Source: CAWBRT01 sp963832365 (lineage in GTDB: Bacteria > Acidobacteriota > Terriglobia > Terriglobales > Acidobacteriaceae). From it: 64,000 bases of DNA. Under the pieces are notes generated by a model. It did no database searches. It saw nothing but the letters and a program-made list of their open reading frames with translations, and was not told the DNA's origin. Within the stretch, counting starts at the first letter, position 1. The number at the start of each line of letters is the position of its first letter. The DNA lies in assembly GCA_963832365.1 (NCBI GenBank), contig CAWHUL010000027.1:186001-250000 (forward strand), given 5' to 3'. The translations under genes were made by a program, and so were the position numbers. Shown in pieces: positions 17,928-27,364 of the stretch.

Positions 17928-18282
17928 TCGAAGCTTATTGAGATTTACAGTTGCGATTTTTTTTGCGGGGCTTGGCGCCGAAAAGATTCTTGTAAGTTAT
18001 GCTCCGAAATCGGTCGAGCCGCCGAAAGGCGCTCCCAGAGCGGGTTAGCGGGAGAATGCGCGCGCGTTGAATGCTTTTTTATTTTGTACTAGAAGGATAC
18101 TTGCCAAGTAGCTGGATTTGTGATCAAGGAAAATGGCTGCCGCGCGCCTTCGGACAGGCCGCCGGCGGTTGGCAAAATCGCCTGAAAACCCTTGCCAGGA
18201 TTGCGTTTTACGGAATTCGAAGCCGGCAGCGTCCGGTCCGCCGCTCAGCCGTTCATCCAGGTTTTGCGTAAAAGAAGATTCG

Positions 18283-18311
18283 TTGACAAAATAGAAATGC
18301 TACTTTAAAAA
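18283..18311 (+). promoter_or_regulatory. Candidate sigma-70-type promoter for purC
   Basis: TTGACA at 18283-18288 matches the -35 consensus exactly; a 17-base spacer leads to TAAAAA at 18306-18311, a weak -10. It lies 26 bases before the purC GTG, within a locally A/T-rich stretch. The rest of the 410-bp gap (17928-18336) shows no convincing gene. Confidence 0.4.
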
Positions 18312-18336
18312 TCTCCGACGAATAAATTTCAAAACT

Positions 18337-19248
18337 GTGAACACTCAAACACCAGAAGTTCTACTGCGCACCGCCTTCAGCGACCTCGAGCTTTATGCCA
18401 GTGGCAAAGTTCGAGATGTGTATGTCGCCGACAAAGATCATCTCCTGTTCGTAGCGACTGACCGCCTCTCGGCTTTCGACTACATTCTTGCGACCGGAAT
18501 TCCGCTGAAAGGCAGGGTTCTGACCCAGCTCTCGCTGTTCTGGTTTGACTTCCTGAAAGACATCATTCCAAATCACCTGGTCACGGCGAACGTCGATCAG
18601 TATCCCCAGGCGATCCAGAAGTACGCCCCCCAGTTGCGCGGCCGCTCGATGCTGGTCAACAAGGCCGAAATGTTTCCGGTCGAGTGCGTGGCGCGCGGGT
18701 TTGTTTCGGGGTCGGCTTGGAAGGACTATTTGAAAACGGGGATGGTTTCCGGCGTCAAGCTGCCCGCCGGGTTGCGGGAAAGCGATGCGCTCCCCGAGCC
18801 CATCTTTACCCCGGCGACCAAGGCCGCGAGCGGCCATGACGAGAACATCTCTTTCGACGTAATGGTAAAGCAGGTGGGCGCCGAGCAAGCCGAGCAACTC
18901 CGCGACCTGACCTTGAAGATTTACATGAAGGCCGCAAACTACGCTGCCACCCGGGGCATCATCATCGCGGACACCAAGTTTGAATTCGGCCGCACCCCCA
19001 AGGGGCTTGTTCTGGCAGACGAAGTAATGACTCCGGACTCGTCGCGCTTCTGGCCGGCCGACACCTATGAGCCGGGCAAGGCGCAACAGTCGTACGACAA
19101 ACAATATGTGCGCGATTACCTGGAATCGATTCGCTGGAACAAGTTGCCGCCGGCGCCCGCTCTGCCTGCCGACGTCGCGGCGAATACCAGCGCGAAGTAC
19201 GTGGCGGCATACCGGCAACTGACAGGTCGGGATTTGCCGGTGGACTAG
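18337..19248 (+). CDS. purC: Phosphoribosylaminoimidazole-succinocarboxamide synthase
   Basis: 303 aa, GTG start. SAICAR synthetase signatures are clear: SGKVRDVYVADKDHLLFVATDRLSAFD, the substrate loop VECVARGFVSGSAWKDY, GHDENISFD, and IIIADTKFEFG followed by LADEVMTPDSSRFWP. It ligates aspartate to CAIR in de novo purine synthesis using ATP. The length matches the long, yeast-like type rather than the 240-aa short type. No Shine-Dalgarno is visible before the GTG. cvpA follows by 10 bp. Confidence 0.96.
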   Translation: MNTQTPEVLLRTAFSDLELYASGKVRDVYVADKDHLLFVATDRLSAFDYILATGIPLKGRVLTQLSLFWFDFLKDIIPNHLVTANVDQYPQAIQKYAPQLRGRSMLVNKAEMFPVECVARGFVSGSAWKDYLKTGMVSGVKLPAGLRESDALPEPIFTPATKAASGHDENISFDVMVKQVGAEQAEQLRDLTLKIYMKAANYAATRGIIIADTKFEFGRTPKGLVLADEVMTPDSSRFWPADTYEPGKAQQSYDKQYVRDYLESIRWNKLPPAPALPADVAANTSAKYVAAYRQLTGRDLPVD

Positions 19249-19258
19249 GGGTGCTTCG

Positions 19259-19816
19259 ATGACGGGGCTCGACTGGATCATCGTAGCGATTCTGTTCTTA
19301 TCGGTACTGCTGGCAACGGCGCAGGGATTTGTCTATGAGCTGTTTTCCCTGGCCGGCACCGTGATCGGCTATTTGCTGGCAGCGTGGAATTACAAGCGTT
19401 TTGGCGCGTGGCTTTTGCCTTACACCAAGAACGAGTGGATTGCCCAGGGCGTTGCCTTTCTGCTGATTTTTATTTGCATTGTTTTTCTGGCTGGAGCGAT
19501 AGGCCGGCTGGCACGATGGGCGGCACACGGCGTAGGGCTCCGATGGTTTGACCGGCTACTCGGCGCGGCGTTTGGCTTGCTTCGTGGAGCACTGATCGTC
19601 ATGGTCGTCGTGATGTCCATGGCGGCCTTCGTTCCCGGTTCGCACATGCTAGCCGAATCGAGGCTGGGATCGTATTTCCTGGTGATGGGCCGGGGCGCCA
19701 CCCTGGCGGCTCCATCGGAACTGCAAGCCAGGTTCAAGGACGGGTTGCGGTCGCTTAGCGAAATTCGCAACGCAGGGACTAAAGAGGGTGCGCCAAAGGA
19801 TGGCGCTAAAAAATAG
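19259..19816 (+). CDS. CvpA-family membrane protein
   Basis: 185 aa with four hydrophobic segments (WIIVAILFLSVLLATAQGFVYELFSLAGTVIGYLLA; AFLLIFICIVFLAGAIGRLA; AAFGLLRGALIVMVVVMSMAAF). This is the CvpA/colicin V production family, associated with envelope homeostasis; the exact biochemical role is unsettled. AGGGG seven bases before the ATG supports the start. It is 10 bp after purC, and cvpA-type genes often neighbour purine genes, so co-transcription is likely. Confidence 0.88.
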   Translation: MTGLDWIIVAILFLSVLLATAQGFVYELFSLAGTVIGYLLAAWNYKRFGAWLLPYTKNEWIAQGVAFLLIFICIVFLAGAIGRLARWAAHGVGLRWFDRLLGAAFGLLRGALIVMVVVMSMAAFVPGSHMLAESRLGSYFLVMGRGATLAAPSELQARFKDGLRSLSEIRNAGTKEGAPKDGAKK

Positions 19817-19896
19817 CAGCCGGATGCAGGCGATTTAACCAACGTTAATAACCGGCGCAGGTAAAACTGATTGATTTCGGGAAAGTGAGGGGCATC

Positions 19897-20175
19897 GTGA
19901 AGGACCAGCTGGAAGCGCTCGTGATGCAGATGTATAAAAGCGGAATCTTCTATAGCGAGGCTGTACGCGAGTTCAAGAAGCGGTTCATCATTACCGTGTT
20001 GGAAGAAAATAATGGAAACCAGTGTAAGGCAGCGCGCCAACTGGGAATGCATCGCAATACTCTGAGTCGCACCATCGCCGAGTTGAAAGTCGACGTTCGG
20101 GCCCTGCGCGGCGGAGCACGTCGGCCGCCCAGAAGCGAACGCGCGCTCGCGGTTGAGAAGAGGGCGGCACGTTAG
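19897..20175 (+). CDS. Small Fis-type helix-turn-helix regulator
   Basis: 92 aa from the GTG at 19897, chosen because AGGGG precedes it by four bases; the frame also opens at a GTG at 19885. The C-terminal half of the Fis fold is clear (FIITVLEENNGNQCKAARQLGMHRNTLSRTIAEL), a DNA-binding helix-turn-helix. A basic tail (RRPPRSERALAVEKRAAR) follows. No receiver or AAA domain is present, so it probably acts as a stand-alone nucleoid or transcription factor. It follows purC-cvpA. Confidence 0.85.
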   Translation: MKDQLEALVMQMYKSGIFYSEAVREFKKRFIITVLEENNGNQCKAARQLGMHRNTLSRTIAELKVDVRALRGGARRPPRSERALAVEKRAAR

Positions 20176-20205
20176 ACCGGCTTTGCAGGCACATTGAATG
20201 AAACA

Positions 20206-20228
20206 GCCGGGGACAGAAACTCCCCGGC
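20206..20228. terminator. Hairpin between convergent fis-like and UXS genes
   Basis: GCCGGGGA pairs perfectly with TCCCCGGC around a 7-base loop. It lies in the gap between two convergent genes. There is no strong T-tract on either side, so it is only a candidate bidirectional terminator. Confidence 0.45.
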
Positions 20229-20291
20229 GAATGCGCTCCAGCGTTGGTTGGGGTGACACTCAAGCCCGGCAGATCCACTAGACGATCTTCC

Positions 20292-21242
20292 TTATGCCTG
20301 GCTCCCTGCCAACTCTGCAACTGCTTTCTGAAAGTAATCAAGCGAAAGTTTCAGTCCGGTTTCCAAATCGATTTCAGGTTCCCATCCGAGCAACTGCCTG
20401 GCCTTCGTAATGTCGGGACAACGCTGCTTGGGATCGTCCTCCGGGAGCGGCCGGAATCTTATCGGCGAAGTTGACCCAATAACCTTCAGCACCAATTGAG
20501 CGCACTCCAGGATCGTAAATTCTCCGGGATTGCCAATATTCACCGGTAGATGTTCGTCGGTCGCGGCCAACCGCAGAATTCCCTCGATCTCGTCGCTGAC
20601 GTAACAGAAACTTCTCGTCTGACTGCCATTCCCATAGACCGTGAGGTCCTCGCCCCGCAGAGCTTGCTTCATCAGGTTGGAAATCACGCGCCCATCGTTC
20701 AACTGAAGCCTGGGCCCATACGTATTGAAGATGCGGACAATGCGCGTGTTCACCCGGTGGTACCGGAGATACGCCATGGTGAGCGCTTCCGCAAAGCGCT
20801 TCGACTCGTCGTAGACGGAGCGCGGGCCGATTGAATTGACATTGCCCCAGTAGGTTTCCGGCTGCGGATGCACCGACGGATCGCCATAGCACTCGGACGT
20901 GGAAGACAACAGAAACCCGGCGTTGTACTTCTTCGCCAGCTCAAGCGAGTTCAGAGTTCCCTGCGATCCCACCAGCAGAGTTTCAATCCCGTACTTCATG
21001 TAATCCACGGGACTTGCCGGAGATGCAAATTCGTAAATGAAATCGACCGCGCCGAAATCGAAGGGCTGACAGATGTCGTGCTGGATGAACTCGAAGCGCG
21101 GTTCGTGTTCCAAATGCCTGATATTGTCGAGGCTTCCGGTGATCAGGTTGTCCACGGCGACAACCGATTGCCCTTCCGCCAAAAGTCTGTCGCAAAGGTG
21201 CGAACCCAGGAAGCCGGCCGCACCCGTCACCAATATGCGCAT
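20292..21242 (-). CDS. UDP-glucuronate decarboxylase (UDP-xylose synthase)-like epimerase
   Basis: 316 aa extended short-chain dehydrogenase. The Rossmann motif is GAAGFLGSHL, followed by YEFASPASPVDY, the catalytic SSTSECYGDP, YDESKRFAEAL and FNTYGPRLQLNDGRVISN. These segments, especially ASPASP and the YGP region, mark UDP-xylose synthases, which decarboxylate UDP-glucuronic acid for exopolysaccharide. The start at 21242 follows GGAGG by five bases; the frame opens at 21263. The adjacent CpsB-type phosphatase gene supports a polysaccharide role. Confidence 0.9.
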   Translation of the reverse strand: MRILVTGAAGFLGSHLCDRLLAEGQSVVAVDNLITGSLDNIRHLEHEPRFEFIQHDICQPFDFGAVDFIYEFASPASPVDYMKYGIETLLVGSQGTLNSLELAKKYNAGFLLSSTSECYGDPSVHPQPETYWGNVNSIGPRSVYDESKRFAEALTMAYLRYHRVNTRIVRIFNTYGPRLQLNDGRVISNLMKQALRGEDLTVYGNGSQTRSFCYVSDEIEGILRLAATDEHLPVNIGNPGEFTILECAQLVLKVIGSTSPIRFRPLPEDDPKQRCPDITKARQLLGWEPEIDLETGLKLSLDYFQKAVAELAGSQA

Positions 21243-21354
21243 ATTCGCCTCCACGGCAACCACTTCGATTTCAGTAGCTCGTTTCGGGCATTACCTGCGT
21301 TGAATCTACAATTTCAAACTGCGCTTCGCCCAGACCCTTGGCCGCTCCAGCTCT

Positions 21355-22056
21355 TCACCGCGCACGATAGCCGCTGGAATATCGAAACAAATCGCCTGTG
21401 CGTATTCTTCTCCGACTCTTTTGAGCGGCGATCTTGCGGGCAGCGGAAAGAACCAGAGGACGGCGATCCCGATCATGGGCATCGGTTGCAATCGCATGCA
21501 CTTGTTCATTCTTGAGCAGCTTCTCACAGAACTTCTTCGCGGCCGATCCCCACTGGCCAGTCAGCGAACCGGCCGTAATCTGCACGAGGCAGCCGACGGA
21601 AATCCATTCCTCTATAAGTTCGAACCGGCCTTCCAGCAAGCTGTTCCGTTCCGGATGGGTGATGATCGGAACCAGCCCGAGACTGCATAAATGCGAAAGC
21701 ACGGTCGTCATGGAGCTGGGAACACTATATTCGCTGAGTTCAACCAGCAGATACTTCGTCTTCCCGATCGTGTACTGCTCGGGATGCCTCTTGGCATCTT
21801 CGATGTTGTCGTACGAAAGATGAAAGTCGCACCCCAGGCTAAATGCGATCTTGGGTGCACGGCGCGCAAGCTCATCCACCAGGACGAGCGCGGCTTTGCG
21901 ATCGTAGCGATAGTGGTCGTTGCAATGTGGAGTCGCAACGATGTGCGTGATGCCATCGGCTACGGCGATTTCGCACATCTGTAATGTCTCTTCCCATGAG
22001 GTTGGGCCATCATCGAGTCCCGGAAGTAAATGACAGTGAATATCAACCATTTTCAT
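21355..22056 (-). CDS. CpsB/YwqE-type tyrosine-protein phosphatase (PHP fold)
   Basis: 233 aa. PHP metal-binding motifs are present: DIHCHLLPGLDDGP at the N terminus, VATPHCNDHY, LGCDFHLSYDN, IITHPERN and ATDAHDRDRR. The family dephosphorylates the tyrosine kinases that control polysaccharide polymerisation and export. It lies upstream of the UDP-xylose synthase in the same direction with a gap of about 110 bp. The start is the first ATG; an in-frame ATG two codons later is equally possible. Confidence 0.9.
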   Translation of the reverse strand: MKMVDIHCHLLPGLDDGPTSWEETLQMCEIAVADGITHIVATPHCNDHYRYDRKAALVLVDELARRAPKIAFSLGCDFHLSYDNIEDAKRHPEQYTIGKTKYLLVELSEYSVPSSMTTVLSHLCSLGLVPIITHPERNSLLEGRFELIEEWISVGCLVQITAGSLTGQWGSAAKKFCEKLLKNEQVHAIATDAHDRDRRPLVLSAARKIAAQKSRRRIRTGDLFRYSSGYRAR

Positions 22057-22093
22057 GAATTATAGTGGGGCTTTCCGCCGGCCCTCTGGGTTC

Positions 22094-23083
22094 CTAAAAC
22101 ACGTTCACATTGACCACCAAACGTCCGCGCACCTTGCCGGCGATGATCTCGCGCCCAGCCTCGATAACCTGCGGCAGCGAAATTTCTTGCGTCATCAGAT
22201 CCAACTTGTCGGGATCGAGATCAATCGCCAGACGTCGCCAGGCCTCCAGACGCAATGGCACCGGGGCGAGCCCGGAATTGATGCCATAAAGCGCTACCCC
22301 GCGCAGAATGAATGGGGCGACGGTTGCACGGAAATCCATTCCCTGCGCCAGTCCGCAGGCAGTAACAGCCCCGTGGTTCCTGGTCTGGGCACAGGCGTTG
22401 GCCAGCGTGTGGCTGCCTACGGAGTCCACGGTTCCCACGTATCGCTGCTCCTGCAGTGGCCTTCCAGGGGCGTTGAGCGTGGCCCGGTCGATTACCTCCG
22501 CAGCTCCCAAACCCTTCAGATAGTTGCTCTCCGCCAGCTTTCCGGTTGAAGCTACCACCCTGTACCCGAGTTTGCCGAGTACGGCGACGGCGATGCTCCC
22601 CACCCCGCCGGAAGCGCCGGTCACCAGAATGTCACCGTCCCCCGGCCGGATGCCGTGCTTTTCGAGCGCCATTATGCAAAGCATCGCGGTATAGCCGGCG
22701 GTGCCAATTGCCATTGCGCGTCTGGTCGTCATGCCTTTCGGGAGGCGCACCAGCCACTCGCTTTTCAGCTTGATCTTCTGCGCCAGTCCGCCCCAGAGCA
22801 GTTCTCCAGGTCCGGAGCCGGCTGATACGACGGCTTCACCCGGCTTGAATTCCGGGTTGCTACTGCTCTCGATTACGCCGGCGCAGTCTATCCCGGGCAC
22901 CATAGGCCATTTCCGGACAATGGGAGCGCTGTCCGTAAGGGCTAGACCATCCTTGAAATTGATTGTGGAGTATTCGACCTTCGCCAGCACGTCTCCTTCA
23001 GCCGGCAATTGAGATTCATCCAGGTCCGTAAGCTGGGCCGAAAAACGATTGTTTTCCTTTGTCAGATAGATCGCTTTGAACAT
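22094..23083 (-). CDS. Zinc-independent MDR reductase, acrylyl-CoA reductase (AcuI/YhdH) type
   Basis: 329 aa medium-chain dehydrogenase/reductase. The N terminus KVEYSTINFKDGLALTDSAPIVRKWPMVPGIDCAGVI and the nucleotide motif VTGASGGVGSIAVAVLGKLGYRVVASTGK are characteristic of the YhdH/AcuI group, which reduces acrylyl-CoA to propionyl-CoA with NADPH. No zinc-ligand cysteines of classical alcohol dehydrogenases are seen. It stands alone between the CpsB gene and a cytochrome gene. A general quinone reductase activity is the alternative. Confidence 0.87.
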   Translation of the reverse strand: MFKAIYLTKENNRFSAQLTDLDESQLPAEGDVLAKVEYSTINFKDGLALTDSAPIVRKWPMVPGIDCAGVIESSSNPEFKPGEAVVSAGSGPGELLWGGLAQKIKLKSEWLVRLPKGMTTRRAMAIGTAGYTAMLCIMALEKHGIRPGDGDILVTGASGGVGSIAVAVLGKLGYRVVASTGKLAESNYLKGLGAAEVIDRATLNAPGRPLQEQRYVGTVDSVGSHTLANACAQTRNHGAVTACGLAQGMDFRATVAPFILRGVALYGINSGLAPVPLRLEAWRRLAIDLDPDKLDLMTQEISLPQVIEAGREIIAGKVRGRLVVNVNVF

Positions 23084-23261
23084 TCAGACCACCAGAGCGA
23101 GAAACCGCCCAGTGAATATACAGGCGTAGCCGTGCGTACTGCAATGGCGAGACCCAAAAAGCAGCCGGGGATTTGGATTCCCGGCACACGTTTTGGCCTG
23201 AGGTCGCGCCGCTTCCGCGCAACCGGAAGGATCTGCTTTATTTTTAGTGCATGCAAACAGC

Positions 23262-23287
23262 AGATCCTTCGCTACGCTCAGGATGAC
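23262..23287 (-). repeat. Solo arm of the dispersed palindromic repeat
   Basis: AGATCCTTCGCTACGCTCAG and the following GATGACA match one arm of the TGTCATCCTGAGC family. Nearby GAAGGATCTGCT (about 23226) forms a second, shorter inverted pair with it. It lies between the AcuI-type gene and the cytochrome gene. Confidence 0.5.
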
Positions 23288-23325
23288 ACCTCGGAGGACA
23301 GTTCTTCAGCAGCCTGCTCGCTCAC

Positions 23326-24108
23326 TTAGGATTTGGATGGATGCTTGCCAAGCATCGGAGCGTGACAGCCGCCGCAGTCCATCTTGGTGCGAATGTTCTC
23401 GAGCGCTCCGCCCTTCTCGTGACAACTCATGCAACCCTGCGTCGCTTGCGGCAAAGCAAATGCTATCGGCTTGCCCGCCGCCTGTTCGTTCAGCAGCAGG
23501 ATAACCTGCTTGGCAACGGATGCGGTCAGGGAGGCACAACGTTCGCCGCGTTCCGGGCTATACGCACTCTTGTTGCTGACCTTCGTCCACGACGCAATCG
23601 ACTGATGGCAGAGCGGCGAATTTGCGACCGAGCGGATCTCGGGGAATTTAGCACCTTTGGGATGCACGTTCGGCAGCGGCTGGTGCTCATACCACTCGAA
23701 GAGCGCATTGATCAGCGGGTCAGGGTTGGGAGAGAGAAGCTGAATGGCAGCGGCTGCGCCATTCAGCGCGCCGCAAATGGTTGCCCAGCCCTTGATTCCG
23801 CCTCCGCCGTACTTGAACATCAAGAACGGAAAATCTGTATAGGGGGAACCAAGCTGCTCGGTAACTGGCCTGACAATCGCCTCGAAACATCCGCACATGC
23901 ATTCAGCTTTGTAGTAGCCTTCGAATCCGCGCTGAGCGATAACATCCGGGTCAAGCGGCTTGTAAGGCCAGGGCACCTTCTGCATCCCTGCCGCGGGAGC
24001 TTTCGCCGTAGCAGCCTGGTCAGCGTGCGCCACAAGAGTTGCAGCCGCGCCCACTCCGGCAAGTCCACCCAATAACGTAACTAGCTTTCTGCGATCGATC
24101 TTCTCCAC
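23326..24108 (-). CDS. C_GCAxxG_C_C / split-Soret cytochrome-type protein, Tat-exported
   Basis: 260 aa from the GTG at 24108, which has GGGAGGG four bases upstream; the frame opens at 24177. The N terminus carries a twin-arginine signal (DRRKLVTLLGGLAGVGAAATLVA), so export of a folded cofactor protein is likely. Residues about 70-130 contain the C_GCAxxG_C_C pattern (ECMCGCFEA, then CGALNGAAAAI). Two CxxCH heme-binding motifs lie near the C terminus (CMSCH, CGGCH). This combination fits split-Soret cytochromes c. It is probably periplasmic and redox-active, with unknown partners. Confidence 0.82.
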   Translation of the reverse strand: MEKIDRRKLVTLLGGLAGVGAAATLVAHADQAATAKAPAAGMQKVPWPYKPLDPDVIAQRGFEGYYKAECMCGCFEAIVRPVTEQLGSPYTDFPFLMFKYGGGGIKGWATICGALNGAAAAIQLLSPNPDPLINALFEWYEHQPLPNVHPKGAKFPEIRSVANSPLCHQSIASWTKVSNKSAYSPERGERCASLTASVAKQVILLLNEQAAGKPIAFALPQATQGCMSCHEKGGALENIRTKMDCGGCHAPMLGKHPSKS

Positions 24109-24228
24109 GTTACCCTCCCAGTCTGAAGACGATGAGCCGCAATCGCGGCCGATTCCAGTGTAAGCAGACGGTGGCACACGGAGCCGTGACTGCCATCACA
24201 CAGCGGCGGTGTGTCAAAGACCGGAAGG

Positions 24229-25090
24229 CTAGGGCCGCATGGCCACCATCACGCGGGGAATCCCCGCCAAATCGGGAACGGCGCGTACATCGATCCATCC
24301 GGCCAGCAGCTCCATCATCGTTGGAGCCATCGTGTAACCGATCTCAAAGACCAGATAGCCGCCGGGATGCAACGCTTCGTATGCCTGCGGAATAAGTCGG
24401 TGAATGATATCCAGGCCGTGTTCGCCGGCGAAGACCGCCATCTTCGGCTCGTACTTCTTCACCACGGCCTGCACCTTGTCAGCCTCGTGAAAGCCCACAT
24501 ACGGAGGATTGGAGAGCACAAAATCGAAACTGCCGTCGCGTGGCACGCCTTCCAGTACGTCGCTCACCAGGAAATGCACGCGGTCTTCCAGTTGCAAGCC
24601 GCGCGGCGTTGGCCTTGGCGACTTCGATCGCCTCGCGAGAAAGGTCCGTGGCAAAGATTTCGGCCGTGGGCAACTCTGTCGCCAGCGCCAAGGCTATTGC
24701 CCCTGAACCAGTACCTACGTCAATCATTTTCAGTCCAGGAGTGGCTTGGCGGCACGCGCCTGCGCGCACTAAATCCAACGTGGCTTCGACAACGTGCTCG
24801 GTCTCCGGACGCGGAATGAGCACTGCGGGGGAAACAATCAGGTCCAGTCCCCAGAACTCCTGATGTCCCGTGATGTACTGCGCGGGATAACCCGAAGCGC
24901 GCAGCGCAATCGCATCTTCATAGCGCGATTGTTCGTCCGCTGTAAGCTCTCGTTCGGAATGGGCATACAGATGTGCGCGGTCGCAGTCGAGGGTAAACAT
25001 CAGCAACATCTCGCCGTTCATGCGAGGCGAGCCGACATCCTCGTCCTCGAGCCTGCGCACGGCGTCCGTGAGTGCCTGTCTCAGTTGCAT
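24229..25090 (-). CDS. prmC: Release-factor glutamine methyltransferase, one frameshift
   Basis: About 286 aa once repaired. The 5' part (25090 down to about 24606) carries the helical N domain and the SAM motif IDVGTGSGAIALALA. The 3' part (down to 24229) carries the hallmark SNPPYVG and the C-terminal methyltransferase strands. The frame breaks at about 24598-24608 (GCCGCGCGGC); deleting one base rejoins AKANA to RGLQLEDRVHF. PrmC methylates the GGQ glutamine of release factors, and its substrate gene prfA lies 26 bp upstream. Because this gene is usually important for growth, a sequence error is likelier than decay. Confidence 0.88.
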
Positions 25091-25116
25091 GGTTGATGGC
25101 GGCGGCTCCGCGGAAC

Positions 25117-26196
25117 CTACGCCAACGCGACCGCTTCCTGCTTCAGTTTTTCGGCTTCGTAGTGCGTCACCAGTGCATCGACTACCGGCTGCAGTTTGCC
25201 GTCCATGATTTCACCCAACTGGTGAACCGTAAGCCCGATGCGATGGTCCGTCATGCGGTTCTGCGGAAAGTTGTAGGTGCGGATTTTCTCGCTGCGATCG
25301 CCGCTTCCCACCATCGAGCGCCGCTCCTTGGCCACCGCTTCCTGCTGCTTGGCCAATTCCATCTCGTAAAGGCGGGAGCGAAGCACTCGCATCCCCTTCT
25401 CGCGATTCTTGATCTGCGACTTTTCATCCTGGCAGCTAACCACCGTGTTGGTGGGCAAGTGCGTGATGCGGACCGCCGAATACGTGGTGTTCACCGACTG
25501 CCCACCCGGCCCGGAAGAGCAGAAAGTATCGATGCGCAGATCTTTGGCTTCGATTTTGACGTCCACGTCTTCGGCCTCTGGCAGCACAGCGACGGTTACG
25601 GCGGAGGTGTGAACACGGCCCTGCGTCTCGGTGGCCGGAACACGCTGCACGCGATGCACTCCACTCTCGTACTTCATCTGCGAGTAGACGCGCTGGCCTT
25701 CGATGATCGCGATCACTTCCTTCAGCCCGCCAACGCCCGATTCCGAACTGGAAAGCACCTCCACCTTCCATCGGCGCATCTCCGCGTAGCGCGCGTACAT
25801 GCGGAAGATTTCAGCGGCAAACAGTGTAGCCTCGTCGCCGCCGGTTCCCGCCCTGATTTCCAGCACCACGTTCTTCTCGTCATTCGGATCTTTGGGCAGC
25901 AGCAGAACTTTCAAGTCCGCGCTCACTTGCGCCACTCGCGCTTCCAGTTGCGTCAGTTCTTCCTGCGCATAGGCCTTCATATCGAGATCGCTCTCTTCGG
26001 CGACGAGCACCTTGCTCTCCTCGATCCCGCGCTTCAGATCCTTGAACTCGCGATACTTCTCGACAATCGGAACAAGTTCGCTATGCGCCTTCGCGGTCTT
26101 CTGGTAGTTAGCCGAGTCGGCCATGATGTCGGGCGAAGCCAGCGCCTGCGTCAATTCTTCGTACTTCACTTCAATCTGGGCTAGTCGTTCAAACAT
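25117..26196 (-). CDS. prfA: Peptide chain release factor 1
   Basis: 359 aa from the ATG at 26196 (MFERLAQIEVKYEELTQAL), the usual RF1 N terminus; the frame opens at 26283. The peptidyl-tRNA hydrolysis motif GGQ is in SSGPGGQSVNTTYSAVR, and the stop-codon recognition region contains RVQRVPATETQGRVHTSA with VAVLPEAEDVD. It terminates translation at UAA and UAG. As RF1 does not read UGA, it would not compete for the in-frame TGA in the OsmC gene nearby. It is followed by prmC, its modifying enzyme. Confidence 0.96.
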   Translation of the reverse strand: MFERLAQIEVKYEELTQALASPDIMADSANYQKTAKAHSELVPIVEKYREFKDLKRGIEESKVLVAEESDLDMKAYAQEELTQLEARVAQVSADLKVLLLPKDPNDEKNVVLEIRAGTGGDEATLFAAEIFRMYARYAEMRRWKVEVLSSSESGVGGLKEVIAIIEGQRVYSQMKYESGVHRVQRVPATETQGRVHTSAVTVAVLPEAEDVDVKIEAKDLRIDTFCSSGPGGQSVNTTYSAVRITHLPTNTVVSCQDEKSQIKNREKGMRVLRSRLYEMELAKQQEAVAKERRSMVGSGDRSEKIRTYNFPQNRMTDHRIGLTVHQLGEIMDGKLQPVVDALVTHYEAEKLKQEAVALA

Positions 26197-26377
26197 TGCG
26201 CACCCGTTGGTTTTCGATGGTTGAATTTTTGATGGTTGCCCGCGCACGTGGGCGAGAGCGATGTGGTGATCAGGCGAAAACACAAGTCGCGGCGGGCGCC
26301 GCTAGAGATGGGCGGGGACGTTGCCTAAACGATTTGCCGGCGGACAAAACATGTATGTAGTGTACTGCAATTCCTCG

Positions 26378-27364
26378 TCAGGCGATGACCAATTCGCCTC
26401 CACGCTGCTTCTCCAACTCCATGGCCTCGTTCAGGGCGATAATCGCGCACTCCACCTGCTTGTCGTCAGGCTGGCGCGTGGTGATGCGCTGCAACCACAG
26501 GCCGGGGCGCGTCATGATGGCGAATAACGACGAGGCGTGCTTGGCGGAAAAACGGATGATCTCGTAAGAGACCCCGGCAATCAGCGGCAGCAACAGCAAC
26601 CTCATGCCAAACCCGGCCCAGAACGTCCGGATCGGCACCAGCGCATAGACGGCAATCGAAATCAGCATCACCGTCATCAGGAAGCTGGTTCCGCAACGGG
26701 GATGGAAAGTCGACCAACGCTGCACGACAGGCGGTTCCAGCGGATCGCCCGCTTCGAAGGCGAACACCGTCTTATGCTCGGCGCCATGATACTCATAGAC
26801 CCGGCGAATATCGCTCCACCGCGACGTGAGCCAGATGAATCCCAAGAACAGGGCAAGCCGGATCACGCCCTCGATCAAGGCAAACACCACGCGATTGCCC
26901 TGTGGGTTGAGTTGCCGCAACTCCTTGGTGGCCAGGTAGGGCAGAAATTTGTACATGAAGATGAAGAATCCGAGGGAAAGCGTGATGTTCAGCGCCGCCA
27001 CCCAACCGCTCAGCTCAAATTTCTCTCCCTTGGGAGTATCCGGCTGGGCCTCGTCGAGCGCGACATTGGCCGAGTAGCGCAGAGCTTTGAATCCCAGCAT
27101 CATCGCCTGCCCAAGCGTCATCACTCCGCGAATCAGCGGCCATCCCTTCCACGGACTCTTCTCGGATGGCCGCTCCAGCGGCTCCGAGTGGGTCACCAAT
27201 TCGCCCGAAGGCTTACGGACAGCGATTCCCCAGGCATGCGGCGAGCGCATCATGACGCCCTCCAACACGGCCTGACCTCCGACTAGAGTCTCCTGCGCGC
27301 TCTCCAGAGCGAATGACAGGTGAAGGGCTGTATGGAATCGAAGCGTGCGGCGAAACCAGAACAT
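26378..27364 (-). CDS. DUF1385 membrane protein (YqhQ-like)
   Basis: 328 aa from the ATG at 27364; a TTG six bases earlier also opens the frame. The family signature is VGGQAVLEGVMMRSPHAWGIAVRKP at the N terminus, and the centre has YEYHGAEHKTVFAFEAGDPL and STFHPRCGTSFLMTVM. Four to five membrane helices are visible. DUF1385 proteins are widespread and often sit next to prfA/prmC, as here, but no biochemical function is established. Conserved His, Glu and Cys residues suggest metal binding. Confidence 0.88.
   Translation of the reverse strand: MFWFRRTLRFHTALHLSFALESAQETLVGGQAVLEGVMMRSPHAWGIAVRKPSGELVTHSEPLERPSEKSPWKGWPLIRGVMTLGQAMMLGFKALRYSANVALDEAQPDTPKGEKFELSGWVAALNITLSLGFFIFMYKFLPYLATKELRQLNPQGNRVVFALIEGVIRLALFLGFIWLTSRWSDIRRVYEYHGAEHKTVFAFEAGDPLEPPVVQRWSTFHPRCGTSFLMTVMLISIAVYALVPIRTFWAGFGMRLLLLPLIAGVSYEIIRFSAKHASSLFAIMTRPGLWLQRITTRQPDDKQVECAIIALNEAMELEKQRGGELVIA

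Noticed and set aside
18071..18271. 66-codon open frame before purC
   Set aside because: It has no ribosome site or family signal, and its composition is unlike neighbouring genes.
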